Below are positions 14,391 through 29,964 of a stretch of DNA of 64,000 nt, one piece after another. Positions within the stretch are counted from its first letter, which is position 1. Each line of letters opens with the position of its first letter. Both the position numbers and the translations under genes were made by a program. The stretch comes from Zonotrichia leucophrys gambelii (taxonomy: Eukaryota; Chordata; Aves; Passeriformes; Passerellidae): assembly GCF_028769735.1 (NCBI RefSeq), contig NC_088172.1, forward strand, positions 62,527,075 through 62,591,074. Direction: 5' to 3'. Below the pieces are notes generated by a model. It did not search any database, had not been told where the DNA came from, and saw only the letters and a program-made list of their open reading frames with translations.

Positions 14391-14582
14391 GGGTTAGAGG
14401 CAGGCAGGGCAGGAGGGGTATTCCCGAGCACCCCGATCTGACAGCCTGTGTCAGCAGCGAGGAAGGGCCTGAGCCCTTCAGGGAGGGTTAGAGGCAGGCA
14501 GGGCAGGAGGGGCATTCCCGAGCGTCCCGGCCCGACAGCCTGTGTCAGCAGCGAGGCCTGTGTTAACGCTTGAGCCCTTCAG
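14391..14582 (+). repeat. Imperfect tandem duplication, two copies of 94-101 bp
   Basis: Copy 1 starts at 14391 and copy 2 at 14485, both with GGGTTAGAGGCAGGCAGGGC. The blocks ATTCCCGAGC, GACAGCCTGTGTCAGCAGCGAGG and TGAGCCCTTCAG recur in the same order. The offset grows from 94 to 101 bp through a small indel. The local sequence is GC-rich. Confidence 0.9.
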
Positions 14583-17500
14583 CTGAGGCGTTTGCACAGG
14601 CCCGTGCACAGACACTTGTGAGGGAACTGATGCTCCTGCCTGAGCCCTGTGCTGTTTCTCCTTACACTTTGCCACCTCCTGATCTCCAATTCTCGTGGCC
14701 AGCTTTACCCTTGAGAGGCAGGTGATGAGTGACTCAGTTCAGCGGGAGAACACGGAGTGCCCACTACAGCAGCATCTCTCAGGAGGAGCGGCCATGCTGT
14801 CCCAGAGTGCTGGCAGAACTGGCTTTCCCCTTAACCCCAGGACACCTGAATCCCACATAGAGATAACCAAGCTCAGCTGCTTGGTCTGCACCCCAGCTTT
14901 CCTCACGGAGCCTGCTGCTCATTGGGTTGGAGCAGATAATGATGGGTTGGCCCCACGCTGCCGCTCCACTGGGAGAGCCGGAAGAGGGAGGTGGGAAAAA
15001 TGTGACTCACGAGGGTGATCCAAAACTGGGACAGGGTCATGTGCTGGAGGCAGGTGGAGGGTGCTGATGTTCAGACCCGGGGGTGTTTGGCTGTAGGTTA
15101 CCAGCCTGGCAAGAGGCAGGAGCAAGGCCCCAGCTGAGCAGCTGGGCTTGCACACAGATGCCAGGAGCAGAACTGATCCCAGCTGTAGCTGCTTTTGCCT
15201 CTTGGCTGCTGCAGAGAGGTCTGTGTACAGGTCTGTGATTGCCTTCTTGAGGGAGGTTGCCTTTGTGCTGCAGGGACAAGAGGCTGAGGTAGAAGAAGCC
15301 CCTATAGCAGGATCAGCATTGTGGGGAAGGCAAAGGACAGAGAAAAATTTCCTTCTCTGAGACACAGCTTGTAATTCACCCCTCCAAGGATTGCCTCCTT
15401 GCCTCCATTCTCCTACTATGGACCCCAGATTTCTTACCAAGAGACATGAGCCCCGGATCTGACTTCAAAGCCCTGACCCTTCCTACTGTCAGCCCTATGG
15501 CTCCTCTCTGTCTATTGCTATCACATATTTCTATATATAACCCAAGGCTCTTGTCTGCTGCAAAGGGTGTTTTCTGAGGTAAATACATAGCAAAACTTTT
15601 AGAAGCAGAGCCTTGAAAGCACAATTGATCTGTCCTGACTGCTTGTGTCGTTACTCAAAAAAGATTGTTGAATGAAGGTCAGCCCTTAAATAGGTTTGAA
15701 TTTTTATGTTTCTGTGAATTACCTTTTCCTAGTCCCAGAAAGCTGCAAATTGAGGTCTTTTGCACCACTGAAAGCTAGGCTTTGATAATCCAAGTGATAT
15801 CTGAATCTATAAAACTTCTGTCCCTCAAGAGTACTGCTTACAGTCACCAAGTAACTGCAGCTGAAGGTGATGGGTGCCAGCTTGCCCTTGAGCTCTGCAC
15901 TTTCTATTAGCTTTCCAATAACATTTCCTCCCTACTTCTGAGTGCAGTTCAACACTCCTGCCTATGCACACCAAGAAGGCAGTGGGAGCCTTGCCATTGA
16001 CCTCATTGAATGTAGAAGTACCCTCACGGCACTGATAATGATCTACAAAGCCCCAAATAAGTTCAACTTTTTATGTCCTCTTCCCATGCATGATCCAGGA
16101 TGAAAAGCTTCAGAGGCTGTGCTGACCAGCTTTAATATCTGTCTGAAGAAAGTGATCCTCAGAGGCTGGCACAGATTTGACACATCATGTTCTTTTGCCT
16201 CATTTAAGCATGCCAACTTAATAGGAGTAGTTTTGATCCATGATATTCTGAAAGAGAGCACTGAAACTTGCTGGAGGACTAGGCAGTATCTTGCTTCTGT
16301 TTGTGCTGCAGCAATACTCCATTAAATTAGCCTTGGATGCAGTCTGGCAAGCCGATGTACATCCATACCAATTTGCTAGGCTGTCTGCAGGTATTCCCCT
16401 GGGGACTGGATTCCATGGTGATTTACAGTTAATCATTGTTTCCCCATGACTTTGTGCTTTTTAAGCCAAATGCTCTGTATTCTGGGCAGGTGTCATATGG
16501 TGCAATTCCTGCTGTGGTAAGCAGAGAAAGTCAGTGGCAGCCTGAGGAAATACTGAGTTAGGAAAGTGTGGCTTTCTGATGTTAAACATAGGTCCTCAGG
16601 TTGCAATCTGAAGGACATTGCTGCTTTGGCTTCACTTTTTTTCCTCTGTTATGGAAAGATAGCACCGGCAACAACTAGCGTATCTAAAGACCCAGCACTG
16701 AGACATTTGTTTTCAGAGTAGAGTTTGAAATGAGTCACCTACAGGCGAGTCAACTCAAGCTGCTTGGAGAGGGTGACAGATGCTATGGTAGCAGAGGAGG
16801 AGCTATGCTGGGCCCATAAAGAAAGGAATCACATGTCCTTTTGTGATGCCAGAGTATTTAGAAACTCAGGCCTGGTTTTGGGATGGATACTCAGCCAAAT
16901 ATTCCCGTTAAAAAATGGCTTGTCAGCTAACTTGTGTTTGTCCACCCAAAGCAGGTGCTCTCTGTTCAGCTGTTCCCCCCAACACAGGAAAGAAGCCTGG
17001 GTCAACTCAGCCAGTCAGCTCTGCTCAGAGTGCAGTGCAAGGGAAATTCCATAAATATCAGGGAGTTTGAGTTAAAACAGTGTGTACAGACACTTATTTG
17101 AGATTCCAGATGTTTTGAATTGTCTTCATAAAATAAAAGAATCTTTTAAAACTTCATCCATGTTATAAAAATCTGCTCTCTTTGTGTTTATCCAAAATTC
17201 GTGTTTGTCCTGGACATTTCATAGGTCTGTGCTAATGGATATCAACAGTGCTATGACTCCATACGTCAATTACAGAAACCCTGCTTGTCCTCCCATGCCC
17301 TGACTTAGGAAATCTCTTGCTGGAGACTTGGGCCAGGACAAATGAATGTTTCCTTGTGTAGCTGCAGAATGTGGGTATAGTGAATGCTTGGGAGACCAAA
17401 GGGCAGATAGCCACGCTGAATGGAAACACTGGTTATTTCTGGCTAGTATCTGCCTCATGTGAGAAGTGTATGCTGTATTTTTGGACATCTCTGACAGCCA

Positions 17501-17790
17501 TGAGTGCTCTTGGGGGCATGGATGTGAACAGCACAAGATTTCTGAACCTTGAGGACATCCAGATAGGATATCTATGAACTTGTCCTGGTGGGTCAAGGAA
17601 ACATTACTGTGGATAATGAGTGTTCTGTCAAGCAAAGCAATGTTTCTAACTGATTTCACTGAAAAACCACAGTATGTGCCAGGTGTCATGTTCATGAGAT
17701 GAGTGGGTTCTCGATTAAATCTTCCAACCAGTTTGCTTGCCTGTTTCTTGGGTTTTGTGAAAAATTCAAAAGCTAGTCATAGTTGATAAT
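14583..17790. other. No gene seen; non-coding
   Basis: The longest ORF (173 aa, - strand, 14919-15440) has no recognisable domain and overlaps other open frames. GGGAGCCTTGCCATTGACC near 15987 resembles a common old sauropsid repeat tail, but the match is too short to call. Confidence 0.65.
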
Positions 17791-17806
17791 TTCTCTCTCT
17801 CTCTCT

Positions 17807-17845
<39 letters not shown>
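17791..17845 (+). repeat. (TC)n followed by a T-tract of about 35
   Basis: About ten TC units run directly into an uninterrupted T run. On the - strand this is (A)n(GA)n, which could be a poly(A) tail of an old insertion, but the sequence at 17846-17900 shows no poly(A) signal complement or recognisable element. Confidence 0.9.
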
Positions 17846-17848
<3 letters not shown>

Positions 17849-18296
17849 TTTGTGATTCCTGCTGTTGCAGTTGCCAGTGGAAATGATTATGTTCCCCAGA
17901 CCCCACCTTGGACTAAGTGTCTTTAATGGGATCTCATCTCCTATGCCAATAATGGTAATTCCAGGCAGGTTACCCCAGTTCTACCCTTCCATTCTGAGGC
18001 TTTCTTCTATACAGTAATACATTTCCCACTTATTTCCTTTATTAATTTCTGTAGCAGACTGATGTTCAGATCCCTGTACTGGCTCTGGATGTGCAGCAGA
18101 TTTTGGAGAGTGATCTTAAGTGAACTGCTGTCTTGGCTGTAGGCTTTGGCATGGGTGAGTGGCAGAGTGAGAGTAATGATTGCCTGTGTGGAGGATGTTA
18201 CCCCAAGATGTGTCTCAGCAGGTGCAGGGTAAGAGTGATCTGACCAAATGTAGGTGTCTGTACTCTATCTGAGTATTCATCTTGATTCCCTTTATA

Positions 18297-18408
18297 GTCA
18301 ATAGAGAAAAATAAGCACTTCTGGAGTGTGATTCATCTTAGTCTAAAGGAGATGCATAAAGTAAATCAGATGATTCACACTCCAGACATGCCTATTTCTC
18401 TGCATTGA
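18297..18408. repeat. Imperfect foldback, arms of about 48 bp
   Basis: The core arms 18320-18338 (TCTGGAGTGTGATTCATCT) and 18368-18386 pair at 18 of 19 positions. Weaker pairing runs outward into AAATAAGCA versus AAATAGGCA and on to TCAAT at both outer ends. This resembles ancient hairpin-type repeats or a decayed MITE, but I cannot name a family. Confidence 0.75.
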
Positions 18409-20056
18409 ATATGAAAGGTGACTTGCTCAGATGCAGATATCTAAAGCAAAGTGAGACGAATCCCACTCAAAGCATCATCTTTGAAATGACAGCTCAGGAA
18501 AATATGCAGAAGTAATGTCCTCCCAGCTAAACAGTGTTCAAAGAGCTTCATCCACCTTCTCTCTGTCTTTTCTCCACACTTGCCATTATAAGAAGTGTGT
18601 TTATCATAAAGCATACATCACAAGTTTTTTTATTTATTGACTTCTTCAGCAGGAGCATTGGGGCATTGTTGCAGGTCTGTAGTGTGGAGGGGAGCAGAGA
18701 AGGTCTGTGTGTCTGAACCACGCAGAAAATGTGGTGCAAATGTGGAAAGCGTGGTCTGTAGTTCAAGACTCGGTGCTGTGGGAAAGCAGCATGTTGAACC
18801 TTCATGTTGCCATGGTGCATGTCTCTTGCATCTCACACCGTGGGCCGGGGAATACTAAACACTAGTCAGACTGAAACAGCCTCTAATCTTTGTCTAGAAG
18901 GAGGGAAAGGTTGTAACTGGGAAAAGGAGTTTAAATTGGCTTGCTGCTGTATTGTATTTTGTAGGAGATCTTCCCCCTACAGCCATTTTGAGCTGAACAC
19001 TGGTGACTGTCCTCCATGCTGACTTCTGTCCATCCATCCTCAGGGAATTCTTAAGCTTTGACTGTGCTGAGTCAGTCAGTGCTTGGCTGCCCTGATATAT
19101 CCTCCTGTTGACAGTGTAAGCTATTGCAGAGAGCACAACAGGAACAACGGGGCCTGGAGTCAGATTAGTGCGGATGCAGGCTTTAGAGACATAAACAGAC
19201 TCTTCTTCTTGTTTTTGCCCAGTAATGTCCTATGGGTACGTGCATTTAGAGAGTTTTCTCCAAGTGGGAATTTCCATCTGGAAGCAGCATTTTAAAGAGG
19301 GCAATCAAGCCAGGACCCTGCTGGCATTGGATAGGGAAACATGATGGCTCATCAGTTTCCTCCGCTGGATCGGTGCCACCATGGCTGCTCACCAGCCGCT
19401 GGATGGAGGGCGACATCTGCTCAAGGTGATCCCTAGGCAGGAAAGGGCATGCAGAAAACAGGCACAGCCAGACCAGATGTGCAGTGACACTGTTTGTGAT
19501 AGAAGTGGGACAGCAATGTTGTAACCACATGAACTTTAAAGGGACCATGATCTCTCTGACACAGTTGCTCCAGTTCCAAGGGCAGGGGGGTGTTTACTGC
19601 AGCTGAGAACACCAAATAATTAAAGGAGGAAAAAAGTGGTGCATGGAAGCAAGACACTCTGAGATGGATTTTCTTAAGTTTTTGTATATCACTCTTCCAT
19701 AATTGCCAGGCATCAGTGGTGGGTCCTTCATTTGCTTCCAAATATGCTGGCTGTTGGAGTGCAATGCCAGGCTCTGTGTTGGCTCAGGCTGGAAAAGATG
19801 ATTTTGGAGGTCTTATACAACTGAACTCTGCAGTGAGATGACAACTATCTGCAGGCCTTTGCCATTGTGTTTTGTTATGCATTATATGAAGCCAGAGGGG
19901 TTGTGAGAGGACCTTCATAAACATTTAAAAATGAAACATTTGCATTTCCGTGTGAGGTCTGGTGGTTAACATCTGAGGGCTGTACTGCAGAGCTGCCAGG
20001 TGAGAGGTGATGGGGCTCCAGAGTTTAACAGGGTGCCAGGGTCCAAGGCCTGGCAT

Positions 20057-20116
20057 CCATTGCTCTGATCCTTTGTGTAACCAGGAGCCTGGTTACACAA
20101 AGGATCAGAGCAATGG
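20057..20116. repeat. Perfect inverted repeat, 29 bp arms, 2 bp spacer
   Basis: The left arm 20057-20085 (begins CCATTGCTCTGATCC) is exactly the reverse complement of the right arm 20088-20116. The spacer is AG. The similarity stops abruptly at both outer ends. Confidence 0.97.
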
Positions 20117-21635
20117 CTCTTGCCTCAGCATCAGGTCCCCAAGAGGCTGAGAGCTGAAATACTGGAAAAACCAGACAGATCCCTTCTCTTTCCCAATCAA
20201 TCCTCTGTGGCAATCAAAGTGAAAGAATGGCATGTGACTCTAAGCTGATGGCCTAAGCTCCTTGATAAAAGTTTTGGGAAGGGGCTTCCAGTAATCTTGC
20301 AAGGCCCATACCTTTTCTTTTCCCCAAAGAGCTGTCAACCCTGTTTTTTCTGATGGCCAGTGGGACATGGAAGAAAGACCTAAGGTTTTGGTGCACATCT
20401 TCATCTTGTGTGGGCCAGTTGTGGTACAAGACTTCATGCTACTCCTGTTCAACAAGAACAGTTTTTCAGGAAAACAGCCCCACAACCTTTTAGTGTTTAG
20501 ATGCTGCAAATTTCCATAAAGGTTTCTTCTGCTTCCTTGGGCAGGTTCACTTTTGATTTTTTTCCCCATCAGTGATGTATGCCAGCCTAGGCTGAGAATA
20601 ATGTTGCAATGACTTCAATTATGCATCTAGTAAAGTGCATGGGATCAGTGTGATGTGGTATGAGGGAACCCTCAAAGGTTTCCATTAGGATCAGGAGGTT
20701 CCTCCATAGCCTGTCTCTCAGACCGACCAAGAAAAAACTTTCACATGCAACTCAAAGAGCAAATGAGGTTTAGAAAGTTTAGTTCAATCCTTGAAAAAAA
20801 AGCAAATTAACAAAATAACAGTAATATTATGGACTTATGCTGATAAGCATATTTTTAATACAGTAGTTTTGACTTTCACAAAAAGAACAAAACAAAACAA
20901 AAAAAGGAAGAGGGTAGTGCAATTGAGGTAATCTGGGATGTAGATCAATGCCAGAGGATTTCAATACTTTAATCACAAGTTTTAAAACCTTTTCTTCTGT
21001 CTCCAAAATTTTCTTGAGACTATTTTTTTCCACAGCAGAACCATTGTACTTCTTGCTGCATTCCCTGTGGTATAGGCAGATGGATCTGAAAGTCATCAGT
21101 GAGCAGAGAAAGTAATGCAGGTAAATGAAATTGCTCCCAAAGTCTGGGAGGAGCACATGTGGGGAACAGTGTTTCATTGCACAAATTCCACACTGGTGGA
21201 ATGTGGCTTTTTCTCCCTGAAATTATTCCTTCATGTGATCAAGACTTGTGCAAATGGAGGTTGACTGTATATTTACTCAAGGTAATGAGCACAGATTACA
21301 TTTTGGAACATCTTTCTAACCCTTGAGTAATGTTGAATTGTTCCCATTCCCTCCCCTTTGACTATTATCTCCTGTTTAGTGTTTCTTGTTTAATCTAATA
21401 GGCTAATGGGTCATCTTCTGGTGTTGCCTGACTCAGCAATGTGGTTAAAAGCCTGCAGAATATGTCAATACAAGCAGGACACAAATGAGTGGCCAACAGG
21501 ATTGAACAGGATGGACTGGTTACAGAGACAATGAAGTTCATCAGATAGTGAACTGTCCAATTGCCTTCTAGCTCTTCCGTGGGATCGTTGTTTTGGTTTT
21601 GGTTTGTTTTTTTTTTTTAATTTTGAGTAATATTG

Positions 21636-21683
21636 ATTTAATTTTTATTAATTTTTATTAATTTTGATTAATTTTGATTAATA
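21636..21683 (+). repeat. Short AT-rich tandem repeat, 10 bp unit
   Basis: The units ATTTTTATTA (twice) and ATTTTGATTA (twice) follow a T-run. Confidence 0.8.
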
Positions 21684-22734
21684 TTTAGGCTGTAGCCATA
21701 AAATCCCACTGTGTTGCTCAGCAGGAGTTTGGTTAAAACTGTTTCTGGATCAGATACATATTACTCATATGACTTTGGGAGTCATGAGAATGAGTATTTT
21801 CAGAAGTACAGACCCATTTGGAGGCGCCTTAATTTTTGACTTTTGTGCTTCAGTCTCTTGGAAGACATTTCAGAAAATTGTCCCCAAACTGGTTCCTATA
21901 GGATTCAGTCAGAGGAAGCAGTCACTTCATTCTTTTGTGATTGCATTGTAACCTGGCAAAACTGAGTCCTTAGTCTCACTGTCTTCCTGACTTCTTCACC
22001 CTGTAAAGGTACATTTGTCCCTTCTGATGGAACTCAAGAAGGTTTATTCAGTAAACCTGAGTAAATTTCAGTAAATTCAGTAAATTTATTAAGTAATGCT
22101 GAGAGTATTAGGGAACTCAGACAAAAAAGTAGCATTAAACTGTAAAGCATTAGCTGTCTTCACATACCACTATTTTTTTGTCTCAGTGAAGAGCTTTAGA
22201 AAAGCCTCTCTGATTTTCATCTGAAATTAAAATTCCATATGCGTATATTAAGTGGCTAATTATGTCATTCATTTTACAGCCTTCCTCTGAATGACTTGAT
22301 TGAAATGAATGGATTTTAATCTTGGGGGGCGGAGGGAAGGAAGGAATAAAAGCTTAGAGGCTTGTTCTGTTTCAGCACTTGCATTTTGAAACCTGTGTTA
22401 GATGTTTAAAACAAATATGGAATGTTTTTCCTGGAATTAAAAACTGGACACTTTTGCTGTTTGATAACACCTTTCGGGATCTGATAATTGTATGTGTGAT
22501 TGACAGGTAGTTTAAGAGGGCAATTCTTTGGTTCAAGGAAGCAAAGGAAGGCAGCAAAGGAAAGTGTGAAGGAAAGTGTTCTAACTTACGGTTAAAATGT
22601 GTTCAGTCATTCATTAAAGCTTATTCATAAAACTCATTATTCATTAGGGCACTTTGGGGAGTGAGGGGGGAAGCACTGAACAGCAGCAGTCATTTATTTA
22701 CACTAGCAATTTCATCATGGAATTAGATCATGGG

Positions 22735-22835
22735 GCCAGATTCGCCTCTGCATTTCAGCAGTTCAGTTTCACTGACATCATGGAATAACTACCAATTTAG
22801 ACTAATCTGTGCAGAACAGCACCCAGCCCATACTG
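22735..22835. repeat. Possible ancient amniote repeat fragment
   Basis: GGGGCCAGATTC, CACTGACATCATGGAATAAC and ACCAATTTAGACTAATCTG follow, in order, a repeat common in reptile and bird DNA as I remember it (GGGCCAGATTC ... TGACTTCAATGGAGTTAC ... ). I cannot name the family, and the match is from memory. Confidence 0.35.
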
Positions 22836-24801
22836 CCTCTTTAAGAGGATGCCTTGGGCAATTTCTTTGCTGTCTTATTGCTGTCTAGGTCTTGGGAAAC
22901 TTTACAAATGGATAAAAAATTAAAGAAGTATGAGAAATTGATCTTCTCACTGAGCAACGTTCAACTGAATCATTCCATTGAGTAGGAGATGGATGTGAAA
23001 AGCATTCACATTAATAATTAGTATCTCATTTTAAGGAGTTTTTACCCCTGCTGTTCTGACAATTTGAAACAAACAGTTTAGATTTTCAGTCCTCACATAA
23101 AAGGTTTGGGGTGACAGCAGAGGACAGGAAGGGATAACACCAAAGCTCTTATTTTGTTAAGATGATATACAGCATATAAGATCACAGCAGTCAGAAATAG
23201 GAAAGAACCTGTAAATTACTGAACTCATGCCTTTGCAAGGAAAGATGTGTTAGGTAATGATCATTCTTCTTCATAGCAGCACTGAGTTCTTCTTCCTAAC
23301 TGATTTTTAGCTGAATCTAACTGATGGAGCAGCCCATGTGAGGCTGGAGAAGTGACTTAGCACCTCTTGATTGATACACAGAACTGTCTGCAGGCTTTCT
23401 GCCTGGGGGTGAATGTCATGCTTTGGAAATTTCAGGCAGAATTTTTAAAGCTTGTTTTCATTGGCATTGCTCATCCTGGAAATCCTACATGTTATTTTAT
23501 GATTTGGGTTCTTACTGTAAAACTGAGATAAAAGATATCCCTTTCTATATTGGTGAACAGCAGATTAGGAGACTACAGTAAAGGAAGCTAACACTTTGAA
23601 GGCATTCCTTATCTGTACCCTAATGCCACAAGTATTGTATCGTAGATGGGATGGGATTGGCAAGAAGCAAAGTCATAGCACAGCTGCCCTGTGGGTCCTT
23701 GACCTCCACCATTTATGGTCCTGAGTTGAAGGACTCAGCACTGACATATGGCACCAATCACATGGAACCTGAGGAAGATACTGATCCACAGGTCTACTAA
23801 ACCAGGTGGTATTATGGAGGCACAGCATGAACTTGAGCTTTTTTTGGGTCTCTTGTTTTGCTTCTTTATAAATCTTTCTTCACTGTGACCTTGAACTCTT
23901 CTTGTTGTTCAGGGTGATGATGTAAGTCCCAAGGAAACAGCCATGTGGAAAATCTGAAGCTCGTGGTCATGGGGCCAGGTTCTCTGATGACAGAAAGTAG
24001 AGTAGTTCCCCTGGAGTCAGTGGACTTATTCTAGCTGACAATGTGACCTATTGAATTTCCAGTTCCTTTTGTGGGAACAGCTCAGTGAATGATTTGATCT
24101 GAATTTCTGGGGCAGAGCAAGCCAGGAAGATTTCAGACTTTTAATTGGCAGTATAATGTCTTCAGAAATTCAGTCTTTGTCATTTTATCTTCTGATCATC
24201 TTTCAGGCTGCACAGCTGTCTCTTGCTTTGACTCCTGTACAAAATCCACAGTCTCCATTACAGCAGTCCTCCCCTAGTTGACTACTTAAGTCTGTCCTGG
24301 CACAACAAAGGAAGACCCAGCAATTTCCTTTTGGGACAGGCTGTGTGAGCTCCAGAAGAGAAAGTAGCTCTGCTGGAAGGCAGGGGAGCTCCTTGCCATC
24401 AAAGCACTCCCAGAGCAGGAGGTAAAGGGGAGAAGAGCCATTGACCAGCACCGGCTCCCTGGTTCTCCCTCAGGTTCATATTCAGTGCCAGAGTGGACTT
24501 TGGATATTGTGGCAAAACAGATTAGGCAGCCATGTGTCACAGACAGCTGCGAAGACTGGGAAAAAAGAGGCAAGACTACACTTCCCCAAAACTCAGAAGT
24601 ACAGAGAAAACATCATGAGTTCATAGCAGGGTCTTGCCCCAAAGCTGCAGAAAATAAAAGAGGAAGTATTTGCATTAGCTCTGCTAGCCCTTTCTTGGAG
24701 TGACACGGGGTTTGTAACCCGTTGCTGTGGGGCTGGGTAACCAGGGAGTCAAAAGAAGCCCATTCCTGCTCTTAGCTGTACTGGGCTATAACTCCCATGT
24801 G

Positions 24802-28095
<3,294 letters not shown>

Positions 28096-29753
28096 GAATT
28101 ATGCACTCTGCAGACCTGACTGAGAGGGCGTGGATCAGAGCAAAAGAGCAGTGACTGTGGGGACAGACGTGACACCCCAGAAATACATTGCTGAGAGCTC
28201 AAGCAGAATGCAGTCATCTGTGCTCACAAGTGAACAATGCACCAACTCCAACATGAAGGCTGCTTCCAGGCGTTTACACAAGGCAGTACAGTACCCTGGC
28301 ATGAAAGAAAAGCCTCCTCAGACACAGAGGAAAATAGCCTTGCTCCCAAAAGAAGTGAAGAGAAAAAAATCAAACAAAAGCCCCCTGCCCAGTACAGTAG
28401 CTATAAAATGAGGCATATTAAGAATGTACATATAAAGGTTCTCACAGGTTATGCTGTTCATGTTTAATGCTGTGGTCTCAAATGTGTCTAAAGCTGCAAA
28501 ACTGAAGAGCCATTTGGGACTTGGATATTCCGGCAGAGGATAATGTCACCTTAGCCAGGGGTGAGTGAGAAGCACAGGAGGCACAGAGGGAGGGATAAAC
28601 CTGCAGCATGGAAAGCTGAGCTGCAGGTAGCAGGCAGCTGCAGTGGGTGGGAGGCAGAGGGGAGCAGGGAGCAGCAGAGTCCCCAGGGGAGCACAGCCCT
28701 GGGCAGTCAGGCTTCTGTGCCTGCCACAGAGCACAGGAGGAGTGACATTTCTGCTGGCCCTGGCAGTGCACCTTACAAACACATCATTTTAGGGAACTGT
28801 ACTGAGGGCAGGAATAAGCAACTGCTCTTCATTCTGAAGACCCTAAAAGACAGTGTGCCTACAGCAACCTTTTCAAGCTTGAGCACTTGAGCACCTGGCC
28901 ACCAAGTCTGCAAAAGGCATCTGAAAATATAAGCCCATTTAGCATCACTCAGCAAGATATACATGCCCTCTCCCCTGCGCCCCCCCCAAAAAACAATAGG
29001 ATGCCTACTGATCAAAAAAGGGTCTAAACAGTTTTATTTTCTACCTGCTGTAATAAAATAAGCCTGGCTCTTTGAAAAATATTTGGGGAATGTATTTTTA
29101 TGGGTCTTATGCTAAGGCCAAGAAATGCTTGAGGTGCTTGTGGGATTTAGGTGCCAAAATGATGACTAGGAAAGGTGTGTCATGCTGTTACTGATGACAG
29201 AGCTACTGCCTGTCATCCAGTGCTTCTGCACTAGCATTCCTAAAAAGGGGTTCCTTATTGCTAGCATTTCTGTCCTCACATGTCTGAAGCCCATTCTAAT
29301 TACTGAAAGTGTCACCAAAATTGCAGTAACACTGATGGTTTTTTTAAATATAATAGTTGATCCTTTACAGAGAAAATTCGGGGTGCCTTTGATCTGGATC
29401 ATCTCTCAGGTGTTTAATGTCTATCTTTATATGACATAAGACAGACACAGAAGTTAGAGAGAGAGAATATTTAACAAATGAACCAGATAAAACAAGATGT
29501 CAGCCTCCAGTTGTACATTTCTTAGGATTAGAGCAGACATATTGCTAGATTCCAGGTCTTCACTGGCACTCATGACAGAAAGCTGCTGCAGATAGGGAGC
29601 TCTGCAGGGTCTTGTCACTCAGAGTGCAAATATGGTCTGAAAAGCATAATGTCTTTTTCTTCTTGTTATGGCTTTGGGTAGTGCAGATACGATCTTCAGC
29701 AGCACCTGAATAATAAATCAAAATGCAGATAAATATCAAATATTAAATATTTG
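28096..29753. other. No gene seen; may include the 3' flank of the retrotransposon fossil
   Basis: The stretch 28.1-28.4 kb could be the remnant of the element's 3' end, but I see no LTR-like repeat shared with the 24 kb side. The rest is anonymous. Confidence 0.5.
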
Positions 29754-29964
29754 ATAATATTTAATAAAATAATTACTCCCCCCATATAAATAAAAACTCC
29801 CCACATCAAAAAAAAAAAACAACCCAAAAAAACAACAAAAAAACAAACCAACCAACCAGCCATAAAAAAAAAAACCAGCAAAACCCCACCCCACCCAACT
29901 ACCAACCAACCAAAAAAACCCACTCCAAAATGACAACAACAAAAAAATACAATTCATTACCTCT
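29754..29964 (+). repeat. A/C-rich, nearly G-free low-complexity tract
   Basis: The + strand has no G from 29754 to 29858 and only three G in the whole interval. It contains poly(A) runs, CAAA/CAAC units and CCAACCAACC, ACCCCACCCCACCC blocks. The - strand is T/G-rich with clustered G runs. Confidence 0.9.

Larger units (their letters stand above)
17846..24801. other. No gene seen; non-coding, with listed inverted repeats
   Basis: Apart from the foldback (18.3 kb), the perfect palindrome (20.06 kb), the AT-rich tandem repeat (21.64 kb) and the possible ancient repeat (22.73 kb), nothing is recognisable. No LTR for the retrotransposon fossil was found at the right edge. Confidence 0.65.

Noticed and set aside
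14919..15440. 173 aa - strand ORF
   Set aside because: No motif, low-complexity Ser/Pro/Ala/Leu content, and no exon-like boundaries.
23177..23290. Possible old CR1-like segment (AGAAATAGGAAAGAACC)
   Set aside because: The match to the CR1 3' end is weak and short; not distinguishable from chance.
23500..23560. Possible third MIR fragment (TACTGTAAAACTGAGATAAAAG)
   Set aside because: Only about 30 bases resemble the MIR core; too short to support.
24400..24801. Search for a 5' LTR and primer binding site of the Gypsy fossil
   Set aside because: No sequence repeated at the 3' side and no convincing tRNA-complementary site was seen.
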